Assembly: GCA_946410535.1 (NCBI GenBank)
Contig: CAMKAR010000025.1
Coordinates: 1-12,787 of the forward strand
Direction: 5' to 3'
Length of the DNA: 12,787 bases
DNA from: an uncultured Bacteroidales bacterium
GTDB lineage: Bacteria > Bacteroidota > Bacteroidia > Bacteroidales > F082
The first letter of the stretch is position 1. The number at the start of each line of letters is the position of its first letter. Below are positions 7,508-12,787 of this stretch, piece after piece. Below the pieces are notes generated by a model, which made no database searches, had not been told where the DNA came from, and worked only from the letters and a program-made list of their open reading frames with translations. The translations under genes were made by a program, and so were the position numbers.

Positions 7508-8260
7508 AGTCTTTAATTTTTCTATCCACCTGAGTTTCTTCTTGAACCGGTTCTGCTTCACGTCGGGATTGGTCAGGCAGGTGCCGATGCAGTATTTGCT
7601 GATCTTGTAGGGTTTTATTCTCAAATCAAAGAGGACATCCTTCAGCAGCGATTGGGCCCTACCATCCTGCTTGAGTTCCATCACCACCAAAGGTGCCATC
7701 GAGGCGACGTTGCCATTGCGAAGGTTCTCGAAGCGCAGGTTGCAGTCGATGGTGAGGCGCTCGGTCTTACCGTAGTTCACCAAGGTAATGCGGTCAAAAA
7801 TGGTGATCAAGTGCGGACTCAACGAGCTGACTGGATAAGGTTGTTTTTCGGTCAAGAATGCCGCCGCATCGGGGTTTTCGATGATGTTGGGAATTGGTTC
7901 CACCGCAATGCGTTTCTTCTTCGTGCGGCCTTTGTTGCTCTTGTGCTTCACCTCGCAAAAGGTCAGGTTCGAGTCGACGTAGGTTCGCACGCGCACCTTG
8001 TCGCGCACCAAGTGGCGGTCGTGGTGGACGATATACATTGTCAGCTCAGGCGTGTCGTAATACACAGTGCTGTAGGGCGAAAGGCGGTTGCCTTCCACCT
8101 CCTGGGCATAGTAGCCTTCGCGGATGCGCAACAAAATCTCGCGCAACTGCCTTTCGGTCACGAGATATTTCGTGTCGATGCGGTTCATCAGTTTCACGCC
8201 GCTCATCTCGTCGAGCGTGATGGGCTTCATGCCTTGCACTATGTTCAGGATCTCTTCCAC
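7493..8260 (-). CDS. VTC-type polyphosphate polymerase domain protein
   Basis: A 255-residue soluble protein that is essentially one VTC domain, part of the triphosphate tunnel (CYTH-related) superfamily. The yeast homologue makes polyphosphate from ATP inside a basic, metal-binding tunnel. Tunnel-type motifs are all present in order: MNRIDTKYLV (Lys31), VYYDTPEL (66-73), KVRVRTY (Arg90, Arg92), CEVKHK (Glu103, Lys105, Lys107), FDRITLVNY (Arg157), TERLTID (Arg168, Asp172), VVMELKQ (Glu195, Lys197) and KISKYCIG (Lys222). It therefore looks catalytically intact. There is no transmembrane segment; the next gene, DUF4956, may supply the membrane part. The start used is GTG (8258-8260), 6 nt after the upstream stop; the ATG at codon 11 (8228-8230) is an alternative and would still keep the whole domain. 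Polyphosphate synthesis itself is inferred from the family. Confidence 0.9.
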   Translation of the reverse strand: MEEILNIVQGMKPITLDEMSGVKLMNRIDTKYLVTERQLREILLRIREGYYAQEVEGNRLSPYSTVYYDTPELTMYIVHHDRHLVRDKVRVRTYVDSNLTFCEVKHKSNKGRTKKKRIAVEPIPNIIENPDAAAFLTEKQPYPVSSLSPHLITIFDRITLVNYGKTERLTIDCNLRFENLRNGNVASMAPLVVMELKQDGRAQSLLKDVLFDLRIKPYKISKYCIGTCLTNPDVKQNRFKKKLRWIEKLKTMVYG

Positions 8261-8266
8261 GGTGCC

Positions 8267-8695
8267 TTATTTCGGGACGTATTCGTAGGTCTTCACCGAC
8301 TCCAGTTTGCCGTTCGGGTAGTAGTTGAGTTGGCGTACTTTCGAGCCTTCCTCGTCGTATTCGAACTTGCGGATGCGAACCACCTTGTCGCGGTCGTTGT
8401 ACTCGATTTCGCGCACCACCTTGGCTGTGATGTCGCTGTTTTCGGGATACTCGCTCACGATGCGCCATTTCTGGCCATAGCTGGCATATTCGATTTCCTC
8501 AATCTTGCGGCCATATTCATCGTATGTCGTCACGCGGTCGAGGAAAGCGCGTTTGTCGCCCGCTGCCGTGTTCCACTCCTTCAGCACCATGCCTCGGCGG
8601 TTGTCGCGCTTGGCGATGGTGCTTTCCGACACAGCCTGTGCAAAAACACCCACATTGAGGGCTACAAAGGCCAAAATCATTATTAGTCGTTTCAT
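8267..8695 (-). CDS. Secreted protein with YD-like repeat motifs
   Basis: A 142-residue protein with a clear signal peptide (MKRLIMILAFVALNVGVFAQ, residues 1-20, no lipobox). The mature part carries short repeated strand-turn motifs: TTYDEYGRKIEEIEY, SEYPENSDITAKVVREIEYN, RKFEYDEEGSKVRQLNYYPN and NGKLESVKTYEY. These Y-(D/P)-E-x-G-x(4-6)-Y patterns resemble YD/RHS-like or YwqK-like beta-hairpin repeats common in Bacteroidetes exported proteins. I do not recognise a specific family. It is the first gene of the tight block with the VTC gene, whose GTG start lies 6 nt past this stop, so the two are almost certainly co-transcribed. A periplasmic or outer-membrane-associated role beside the DUF2490 barrel is possible but not shown. 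Confidence 0.8.
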   Translation of the reverse strand: MKRLIMILAFVALNVGVFAQAVSESTIAKRDNRRGMVLKEWNTAAGDKRAFLDRVTTYDEYGRKIEEIEYASYGQKWRIVSEYPENSDITAKVVREIEYNDRDKVVRIRKFEYDEEGSKVRQLNYYPNGKLESVKTYEYVPK

Positions 8696-8709
8696 TTTTT
8701 CAGTTGTTT

Positions 8710-8744
8710 AAGATTTAAAATTTAAGATTTAAGATTCAAGATTC
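8710..8744. repeat. Five tandem heptamers upstream of the secreted-protein/VTC operon
   Basis: Plus-strand units AAGATTT, AAAATTT, AAGATTT, AAGATTC, AAGATTC abut exactly (5 x 7 nt). The tract lies 15-49 nt before the ATG of the secreted protein, where its promoter or leader should be. I see no TAnnTTTG match inside the tract. Confidence 0.8.
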
Positions 8745-8776
8745 GGGGACTGTTGTCTCATCGTCCTCCGTCCATT

Positions 8777-9493
8777 TTACACATTGACAATGACTTCAAA
8801 CTGTTCTTCGAGTTCGTAGATTTGCCCGGCCTCGTCGACGGTGATGGTCTGGAACATAAGCTCAGGGATTTCCGTGTTGATGTCGTCCGATGCAGTAAAC
8901 ACTTCATACACACCAGGTTGCAGCTTCTGGAAGTAGAAATAGCCATCCACCCCCACGCGAACGTCATCGAAATGGTACTCCTCGCCCACCCTGCGGATGT
9001 AGACGCGATGCTCATAGGCCCAGCCTTCGCCACGATAGCTTCCGTTGTGGTAAAATGCGGCATGAACGCGGCCTTTCACGATGGAAGTGCCATAAGCCTT
9101 GCCATCGTGGATATAGATGGTAGGCACCTGGCACACCTCGCCGCCATTCAGGCTGACCGTCTCGCTCACCGCCACCTTCTCGCCCGAAGGCAATGTGGAA
9201 TAGGAAAACACAGTGTAGTCGCCAGAGCGCAGATACTCAAACTGATACATTCCTTCGGCATTGGTCTCCACATCATTTCCGAAGTAGGGATCATCGCCAT
9301 AAACGATGAACACATCGGTCTTGGCCGCAACCAAGGTGTCGGTTGTCAAGGTATAGTTGTCGTCGGGATGGTGAACGAGTTTCACGAAACCTTGTATGGT
9401 GCCAGTGCCGCCCTCGCCCGGACCTTTGTTGCACGAAGGCAACAGAAGCATGGCCACGACAAGAGCGAAAAATAACTTGATGATTTTGTTCAT
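8777..9493 (-). CDS. Lipoprotein with two transthyretin/Cna-B-like beta-sandwich domains
   Basis: A 238-residue lipoprotein beginning at ATG 9491-9493: MNKIIKLFFALVVAMLLLPS then Cys21 and a Gly-rich tether (NKGPGEGGTG). The frame stays open upstream to 9592, but that part has no signal-like sequence, overlaps the MarR stop and would place the -7 element at 9516-9523 inside the gene, so this start is preferred. Two similar modules follow. The first (about 32-118) has GTIQGFVKL and ends NAEGMYQFEYLRSGDYTVF. The second (about 137-236) has SIVKGRVHA and ends GVDGYFYFQKLQPGVYEVF. The G-x-Y-x-F-x-x-L-x-x-G-x-Y-x-V-F signature is that of carboxypeptidase-regulatory or Cna-B-like folds found in bacterial surface proteins. 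No enzyme domain is present. It follows a MarR gene by 95 nt and precedes the secreted-protein/VTC block by about 80 nt without a visible terminator. The specific role is unknown. Confidence 0.85.
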   Translation of the reverse strand: MNKIIKLFFALVVAMLLLPSCNKGPGEGGTGTIQGFVKLVHHPDDNYTLTTDTLVAAKTDVFIVYGDDPYFGNDVETNAEGMYQFEYLRSGDYTVFSYSTLPSGEKVAVSETVSLNGGEVCQVPTIYIHDGKAYGTSIVKGRVHAAFYHNGSYRGEGWAYEHRVYIRRVGEEYHFDDVRVGVDGYFYFQKLQPGVYEVFTASDDINTEIPELMFQTITVDEAGQIYELEEQFEVIVNV

Positions 9494-9515
9494 TTTCGTT
9501 GAAGTTTTAAAAGTG

Positions 9516-9523
9516 CAAAGATA
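9516..9523 (-). promoter_or_regulatory. Candidate -7 element for the two-domain lipoprotein gene
   Basis: Minus-strand TATCTTTG is a full match to TAnnTTTG, 22 nt upstream of the preferred ATG at 9493. The expected -33 position overlaps the palindrome at 9543-9559 and has no TTG of its own. This could mean an activator-dependent or simply weak promoter. Confidence 0.5.
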
Positions 9524-9542
9524 GAAATCTAACGTTTCGCTT

Positions 9543-9559
9543 TTGGAAAAAATTTCCAA
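9543..9559. promoter_or_regulatory. Perfect 7-bp-arm palindrome, candidate operator
   Basis: TTGGAAA, AAA spacer, TTTCCAA is a perfect dyad (17 bp). It lies between the MarR gene and the lipoprotein gene, at the -33 side of the candidate -7 element. Its size and symmetry suit a MarR dimer site, but no second copy was found upstream of the MarR gene, so the assignment is inference. There is no adjacent T-run as expected of a terminator. Confidence 0.4.
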
Positions 9560-9588
9560 TAATTGTGCCAAATGGCGAAAAATCAGCT

Positions 9589-10047
9589 TCAAAGTGCAAG
9601 ATTGTCCCCTGTTTTATCGGTGTCGCTGATGTTGGAACAAATCTTTTTCAGGACGGTGACGAAGGTCTGCAAGTCCTGTTCACCGATGCCGTCGATGGCT
9701 TTTTCCATCGTGTCGATGGCAAGTTGTTTTGTGGAGTCCTTGAGAGCCATGCCCTCGGCGGTCACCACAATGTTGTTCACGCGGCGGTCCTCCTTGGCCA
9801 CCGAGCGCGTCACCAAGCCCTTTTTCTCTAAGTTGTCGATGAATTGCGTCACCGAGTTCTTGTCTTTCTGGATGATGAACGAGATGGCCTGTTGGGTGAG
9901 CGTGCCTTCATTCCAGAGCGTATCCATCACAAGGTACTGCTCCGCCGTCAGGTTGACATTGTTCTTCTTGAAGACCTCCGCCAAATACTTTTTGAGCCTG
10001 CAATTCAGGATGTTGACATAGACGCCAACTTGCTTTACGAGTATCAT
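9589..10047 (-). CDS. MarR-family transcriptional regulator
   Basis: A 152-residue winged-helix regulator of MarR size and layout. Helix 1 is the dimer region (about 10-28). NLTAEQYLVMDTLWNEGTLTQQAISFII covers helices 2-3, and QKDKNSVTQFIDNLEKKG (about 60-77) is the DNA-recognition helix. LVTRSVAKEDRRVNNIVVT forms the wing, with the family's DRR at 87-89. The C-terminal helix (about 102-142) closes the dimer. MarR proteins usually repress neighbouring genes and are released by small ligands or by cysteine oxidation. Cys16 lies near the N-terminal helix and Cys137 near the C-terminus; redox sensing is only a possibility. The likely target is the lipoprotein gene 95 nt downstream. A near-consensus -7 (TATCATTG, 10087-10094) lies 39 nt upstream of the ATG. 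The ligand is unknown. Confidence 0.92.
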   Translation of the reverse strand: MILVKQVGVYVNILNCRLKKYLAEVFKKNNVNLTAEQYLVMDTLWNEGTLTQQAISFIIQKDKNSVTQFIDNLEKKGLVTRSVAKEDRRVNNIVVTAEGMALKDSTKQLAIDTMEKAIDGIGEQDLQTFVTVLKKICSNISDTDKTGDNLAL

Positions 10048-10086
10048 ATTATCACATTTTTGGGATTATCCTTGTTATTGACAGTG

Positions 10087-10094
10087 CAATGATA
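10087..10094 (-). promoter_or_regulatory. Near-consensus -7 element for the MarR gene
   Basis: Minus-strand TATCATTG differs from TAnnTTTG at one position. Its plus-strand context (GTGCAATGATA) resembles that of the lipoprotein -7 element (GTGCAAAGATA). No convincing -33 was found. Confidence 0.35.
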
Positions 10095-10121
10095 CGAATA
10101 TTTTTTCTTCTGACGCTGCTT

Positions 10122-11435
10122 TCACTGGGCTAAATCGTGAAAATAACCCAATATGCCATACATAGGGATGTTCTCCATCCACCCTTGATCGATGTAAGGC
10201 AACATGGAGCAGCGGAGGCCTTTCATGTGTTTGTCGGCATGGTCGATGGTGACGAAACCTTGCAGCGACTTGCTCTTTGTGTTTTCCTCAGCCTTCACTT
10301 CTATCGGGATGATGCGCTCATCGGTCTGCATGAGGAAATCCACTTCCTGCGTCGAGTTGTCCTTGCTGAAATAATAGAGCGGCATGTCGCCAAGAACCTT
10401 AAGTTGCTGCAAAACAAAGTTTTCTGAAAACGCGCCCTTAAACTCGACAAACACCGTATTGGCGATGAGCATCAGGCGAGCCGGGGCATTCGACAAGGCG
10501 CCGAGCAAACCCACGTCAAGCAAATAGAGCTTGAAAGCCTCGGTGTCCTCATAAAACGACAGCGGCATGGTCGGGTTGAGGCACCGCTTCAACTTGATGA
10601 CAAGCCCCGCATCGACGAGCCACTGAATGGCCATCTCGAAATCCTTTGCCCGCGCTCCCTTCCTAACCGCGCCATAGATGAACTTCTTGTTTTCCTTGGC
10701 GAGCTGTCCGGGGATGGAGTTCCACACCAAGCGGATGCGTTGCGTCTCATTGCCGGCGTGTTTGGCAAAATCACGCTCGTAAGTCTTCAAAATCGACTTT
10801 TGTATGCGTCGCACCTTGGGCACATCCTTGTCGGTGATGTAACAAAGCACCGCCTCAGGCATTCCTCCCACATAAAAATATTGGCGGAGCAAATCCTGAA
10901 GCTTTGTCGCCAACGGGCGCAACACTTCCCACTGCCGAGCGTTCAAGACATCACAAAGACGTTCCTCACCAACTGCCCACAAAAACTCCTCAAACGAAAG
11001 CGGATAAAGTTTCATTATGTCGACCTTCCCGACAGGATACGACTCGCCCACCCGTGTGCTGATACCCAAAAGCGACCCAGCCACAACCACATGCTGATCA
11101 CTTGCGTTTTCGCAAAAATACTTCAACGCCGTCAACGCACGCGGAGCTTCCTGTATCTCGTCAATGAAAAGGAGTGTCTTGCCCGCATTGATGCTTTGGT
11201 TGGTGAAAGCCTCGATGGCACGCAGAATTCGCTCCATGTCGAAATCCTGCACAAAAAGCGTTTGCATGAATTCATTGTTATCGCAGTTGAGGTAAATCAG
11301 GTTTTCAAACTCCCCTTCCCCAAACTCCTTTAAAAGGAAGGTTTTTCCAACCTGTCTTGCGCCCTCCAATACAAGGGGTTTTCTTCCAACCGAGTTTTTC
11401 CACCTCACCAAATCGTTATAAAGATGTCGCTTCAT
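10122..11435 (-). CDS. AAA ATPase with DUF4143 C-terminal domain
   Basis: A 437-residue ATP-binding protein of the AAA_14/DUF4143 family, very common and often multicopy in Bacteroidales. The N-terminal ATPase has Walker A GARQVGKT (25-32, Lys31), Walker B LLFIDEIQEA (Asp92, Glu93) and a sensor-like VVVAGSLLG (117-124). The middle carries LYPLSFEEFLWA and YFYVGGMPEAV, both hallmarks of the family. The C-terminal DUF4143 part has a PD-(D/E)XK nuclease-like set: Glu338 (FSENF), Asp366 (EVDF), Glu379 and Lys381 (IEVK). Length is typical and all motifs are intact. The cellular function is not established. The gene stands alone: a good promoter match lies 25 nt upstream, the gap to the MarR gene is 74 nt, and no clear terminator follows it. 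Its upstream side is a 33-bp tandem-repeat array. Confidence 0.92.
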   Translation of the reverse strand: MKRHLYNDLVRWKNSVGRKPLVLEGARQVGKTFLLKEFGEGEFENLIYLNCDNNEFMQTLFVQDFDMERILRAIEAFTNQSINAGKTLLFIDEIQEAPRALTALKYFCENASDQHVVVAGSLLGISTRVGESYPVGKVDIMKLYPLSFEEFLWAVGEERLCDVLNARQWEVLRPLATKLQDLLRQYFYVGGMPEAVLCYITDKDVPKVRRIQKSILKTYERDFAKHAGNETQRIRLVWNSIPGQLAKENKKFIYGAVRKGARAKDFEMAIQWLVDAGLVIKLKRCLNPTMPLSFYEDTEAFKLYLLDVGLLGALSNAPARLMLIANTVFVEFKGAFSENFVLQQLKVLGDMPLYYFSKDNSTQEVDFLMQTDERIIPIEVKAEENTKSKSLQGFVTIDHADKHMKGLRCSMLPYIDQGWMENIPMYGILGYFHDLAQ

Positions 11436-11460
11436 AGTCTAGTGATTTAAAAATTTGCTA

Positions 11461-11490
11461 CAAAAATACTAATTTTTAGATTTATACAAC
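11461..11490 (-). promoter_or_regulatory. Bacteroidetes-type promoter of the DUF4143 ATPase gene
   Basis: On the minus strand GTTG (11487-11490) is followed after 18 nt by TATTTTTG (11461-11468), a full TAnnTTTG match; the ATG is 25 nt further on. This is the best -33/-7 pair in the window. The 33-bp repeat array begins about 20 nt upstream of it. Confidence 0.6.
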
Positions 11491-11510
11491 ATATTCTGAA
11501 CAATTTTTTT

Positions 11511-11947
11511 GGGGAATATTCAATAAATTGTCACACTTTTCTTGAGGAATATTCGGAAAACAACTACGTTTTTCTTGGGGAATATTCAACGAACTACCAC
11601 ACTTTTATTGGGGAATATTCAATGAACTACCACACTTTTATTGGGGAATATTCAACAAACTAATACACTTTTCTTGGGGAATATTCGGCAAACTGATACA
11701 CTTTTCTTGGGGAATATTCGGCAAACAACTACACTTTTTTTGGGGAATATTCGGAAAATTGCTACACTTTTCTTGGGGAATATTCGACAAACTACCACAC
11801 TTTTTTTGGGGAATATTCGGCAAACTGCTACACTTTTCTTGGGGAATATTCGGCAAACAACTACACTTTTTTGGGGGAATATTCGGCAAACAACTACACT
11901 TTTTTTGGGGAATATTCGATGAAACACCACACTTTTCTTGGGGAATA
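11511..11947. repeat. Tandem array of 33-bp units (13 full, one truncated)
   Basis: Units start at 11511, 11544, 11577, 11610, 11643, 11676, 11709, 11742, 11775, 11808, 11841, 11874 and 11907, always 33 nt apart; a fourteenth copy from 11940 is cut off after GGGGAATA. Each unit has a conserved head GGGGAATATT (GAGG in unit 2), a variable 12-nt core such as CGGCAAACAACT, CAACGAACTACC or CGACAAACTACC, and a tail ACACTTTT followed by CTT, ATT, TTT or TTG. Head plus first core base gives the palindrome GAATATTC in every full unit. The core mixes a few recurring variants, as expected from duplication and gene conversion. The array fills the gap between the terminator of the upstream gene and the promoter of the DUF4143 ATPase gene. 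Confidence 0.97.
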
Positions 11948-11951
11948 AACC

Positions 11952-11981
11952 AAAAAAAGACCACCAACTTTGGCAGTCTTT
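11952..11981 (-). terminator. Intrinsic terminator of the alpha-oxoamine synthase gene
   Basis: Minus-strand stem AAAGACTGCCA with TGGTGGTCTTT (11 bp, two G-U pairs), a 4-nt loop, then a run of T (the plus-strand A-run from 11952). It lies about 28 nt beyond the stop codon and directly abuts the truncated last repeat unit. Confidence 0.88.
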
Positions 11982-12008
11982 CCTTCAATATTGCGCGGAC
12001 ACTATCCG

Positions 12009-12787
12009 TCATTCAATCCTCATGTTCGGGATCTCGGTTCCGTCGTAGTAGCCACGGTCGAGTTTCTCGCGCACCTCCTTGAAGGCATTCAACGTGTAGT
12101 TGACGTCGTCCATCGTGTGGGCTGCCGTCGGGATGATGCGGAAGATGATCATGCCCTTGGGGATGACGGGATAGGTGATGACCGAGCAGAAGATGCGGTA
12201 GTTCTCGCGCAGGTCCATGGCGATGTTGGTGGCCTGCACCACGTCGCCCTGCACATGCACTGGCGTCACGCAGGCCTCGGCGGGACCGATGTCGAAGCCC
12301 AAGTCGCGGAAACCTTTCTGCAACGAGCGAGTCACCTTCCACAGCTGGGCACGAAGGGCATCGCCCTCGGCGCTGCGGATGATTTTGAGACGTTTCTCGC
12401 AGCCTTCCACAATGGCCAAGGGCAGCGATTTGGCATACATCTGCGAACGCATGTTGTAGCGCAAGAACTCGATGACATACTTCGGGCCAGCTACAAAGCC
12501 GCCGATGATGGCCATGGCCTTGGCATAGGCACCAATGTAAATGTCAATGTCGTCCATCACGCCGAAGTGCTCCGACGTGCCACGACCCGTGGGACCCATC
12601 ACACCGAAGCCGTGTGCGTCGTCTATGAGGATACGGAAGTTGTACTTCTTCTTCAGGGCCACGATGCCGGCGAGGTCGCCCAAAGCGCCCGTCATGCCAT
12701 ACACGCCCTCGGTGATGACGAGGATGCCGCCACCCGTCTTGGCCACCACTTCGGTAGCGACCTTCAGTTTCTTCTCAAGGTCTTCCA
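12009..12787 (-). CDS. PLP-dependent alpha-oxoamine synthase family enzyme, C-terminal part
   Basis: The last 258 codons are visible; the frame is open through the right edge, so the 5' part (perhaps 140-160 residues) is missing. The family condenses an amino acid with an acyl thioester, releasing CO2 (serine palmitoyltransferase, cysteate acyltransferase, BioF, Kbl). Visible motifs are ITEGVYGMTGALGDL, LIDDAHGFGVMGPTGRG (the PLP-contacting Asp and the His of the usual DEAHG, here DDAHG) and IYIGAYAKAMAIIGGFVAG. The last carries the lysine aligned with the Schiff-base Lys (codon 12519-12521) of the usual TFSKSLASIGGF. The C-terminal domain has TYPVIPKGMIIFRIIPTAAHT. In Bacteroidales such enzymes often start sphingolipid or sulfonolipid synthesis, but the substrate cannot be told from this part, and the AYAKAM variant suggests it is not a standard serine palmitoyltransferase. 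A strong terminator follows the TGA stop. Confidence 0.88.
   Translation of the reverse strand, partial: EDLEKKLKVATEVVAKTGGGILVITEGVYGMTGALGDLAGIVALKKKYNFRILIDDAHGFGVMGPTGRGTSEHFGVMDDIDIYIGAYAKAMAIIGGFVAGPKYVIEFLRYNMRSQMYAKSLPLAIVEGCEKRLKIIRSAEGDALRAQLWKVTRSLQKGFRDLGFDIGPAEACVTPVHVQGDVVQATNIAMDLRENYRIFCSVITYPVIPKGMIIFRIIPTAAHTMDDVNYTLNAFKEVREKLDRGYYDGTEIPNMRIE

Noticed and set aside
8046..8468. 140-codon minus-strand frame across the junction of the secreted protein and VTC genes
   Set aside because: Out-of-frame shadow of both genes; Arg/His-rich translation, whereas the two true frames show a signal peptide and VTC motifs.
9494..9592. Upstream start for the two-domain lipoprotein (adds 33 residues)
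   Set aside because: It would overlap the MarR stop, hide the lipoprotein signal peptide inside the protein and put the consensus -7 element within the gene.
11511..11947. CRISPR array
   Set aside because: There are no unique spacers of 26-40 nt. The only variable part is a 12-nt core that recurs between units, and no cas genes are nearby.
11638..12012. 124-codon minus-strand frame encoding an 11-residue repeat (NIPQ, E/K, KC...)
   Set aside because: Any stop-free frame stays open because 33 is divisible by three. This one begins inside the preceding gene's end, runs through its terminator and is cut by TAA in unit 4. Similar frames are open on both strands, so it is an effect of the array.

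Overview
The window reads as part of a Bacteroidales chromosome (gut or rumen type; genus not determined). This rests on several signs: lipoproteins with an LPSC lipobox, A-rich leaders instead of strong Shine-Dalgarno sites, promoter -7 elements of the form TAnnTTTG, and families typical of this order (DUF1016, DUF4143-type AAA ATPases, DUF4956, DUF2490, a bacterial alpha-2-macroglobulin and an alpha-oxoamine synthase). All ten recognised genes lie on the minus strand, so the window is read from right to left. No tRNA, rRNA, insertion sequence or CRISPR array was seen.

Right end (11436-12787): the 3' part of a PLP-dependent alpha-oxoamine synthase ends at 12009 and is followed by a strong intrinsic terminator. 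Next comes a tandem array of 13 full copies of a 33-bp unit plus a truncated fourteenth, filling the space up to the promoter of a DUF4143-type AAA ATPase (10122-11435).

Centre (5977-10047): a MarR-family regulator precedes a small lipoprotein with two transthyretin/Cna-B-like beta-sandwich domains, and a perfect palindrome sits in the promoter region between them. Then comes a compact four-gene block: a secreted protein with YD-like motifs, a VTC-type polyphosphate polymerase domain protein, a DUF4956 multi-span membrane protein and a DUF2490 outer-membrane beta-barrel. Spacing is 6 nt, then 107 nt, then a TAG/GTG overlap, and the block ends at a 13-bp-stem terminator. A cytoplasmic polymerase-like enzyme, an inner-membrane protein, a secreted protein and an outer-membrane barrel in one transcript suggest an envelope-spanning polyphosphate-related system. 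This is the best candidate here for something incompletely described. Its spacers are built from short, roughly 7-bp-period repeats, one forming a large imperfect hairpin across the end of the VTC gene.

Left end (1-5890): a 1.8-kaa alpha-2-macroglobulin lipoprotein with an intact thioester motif (CLEQ) has its own promoter and terminator. It has no neighbouring pbpC, the usual partner in proteobacteria. After it, the N-terminal part of a DUF1016 (YhcG-like) protein runs off the edge.
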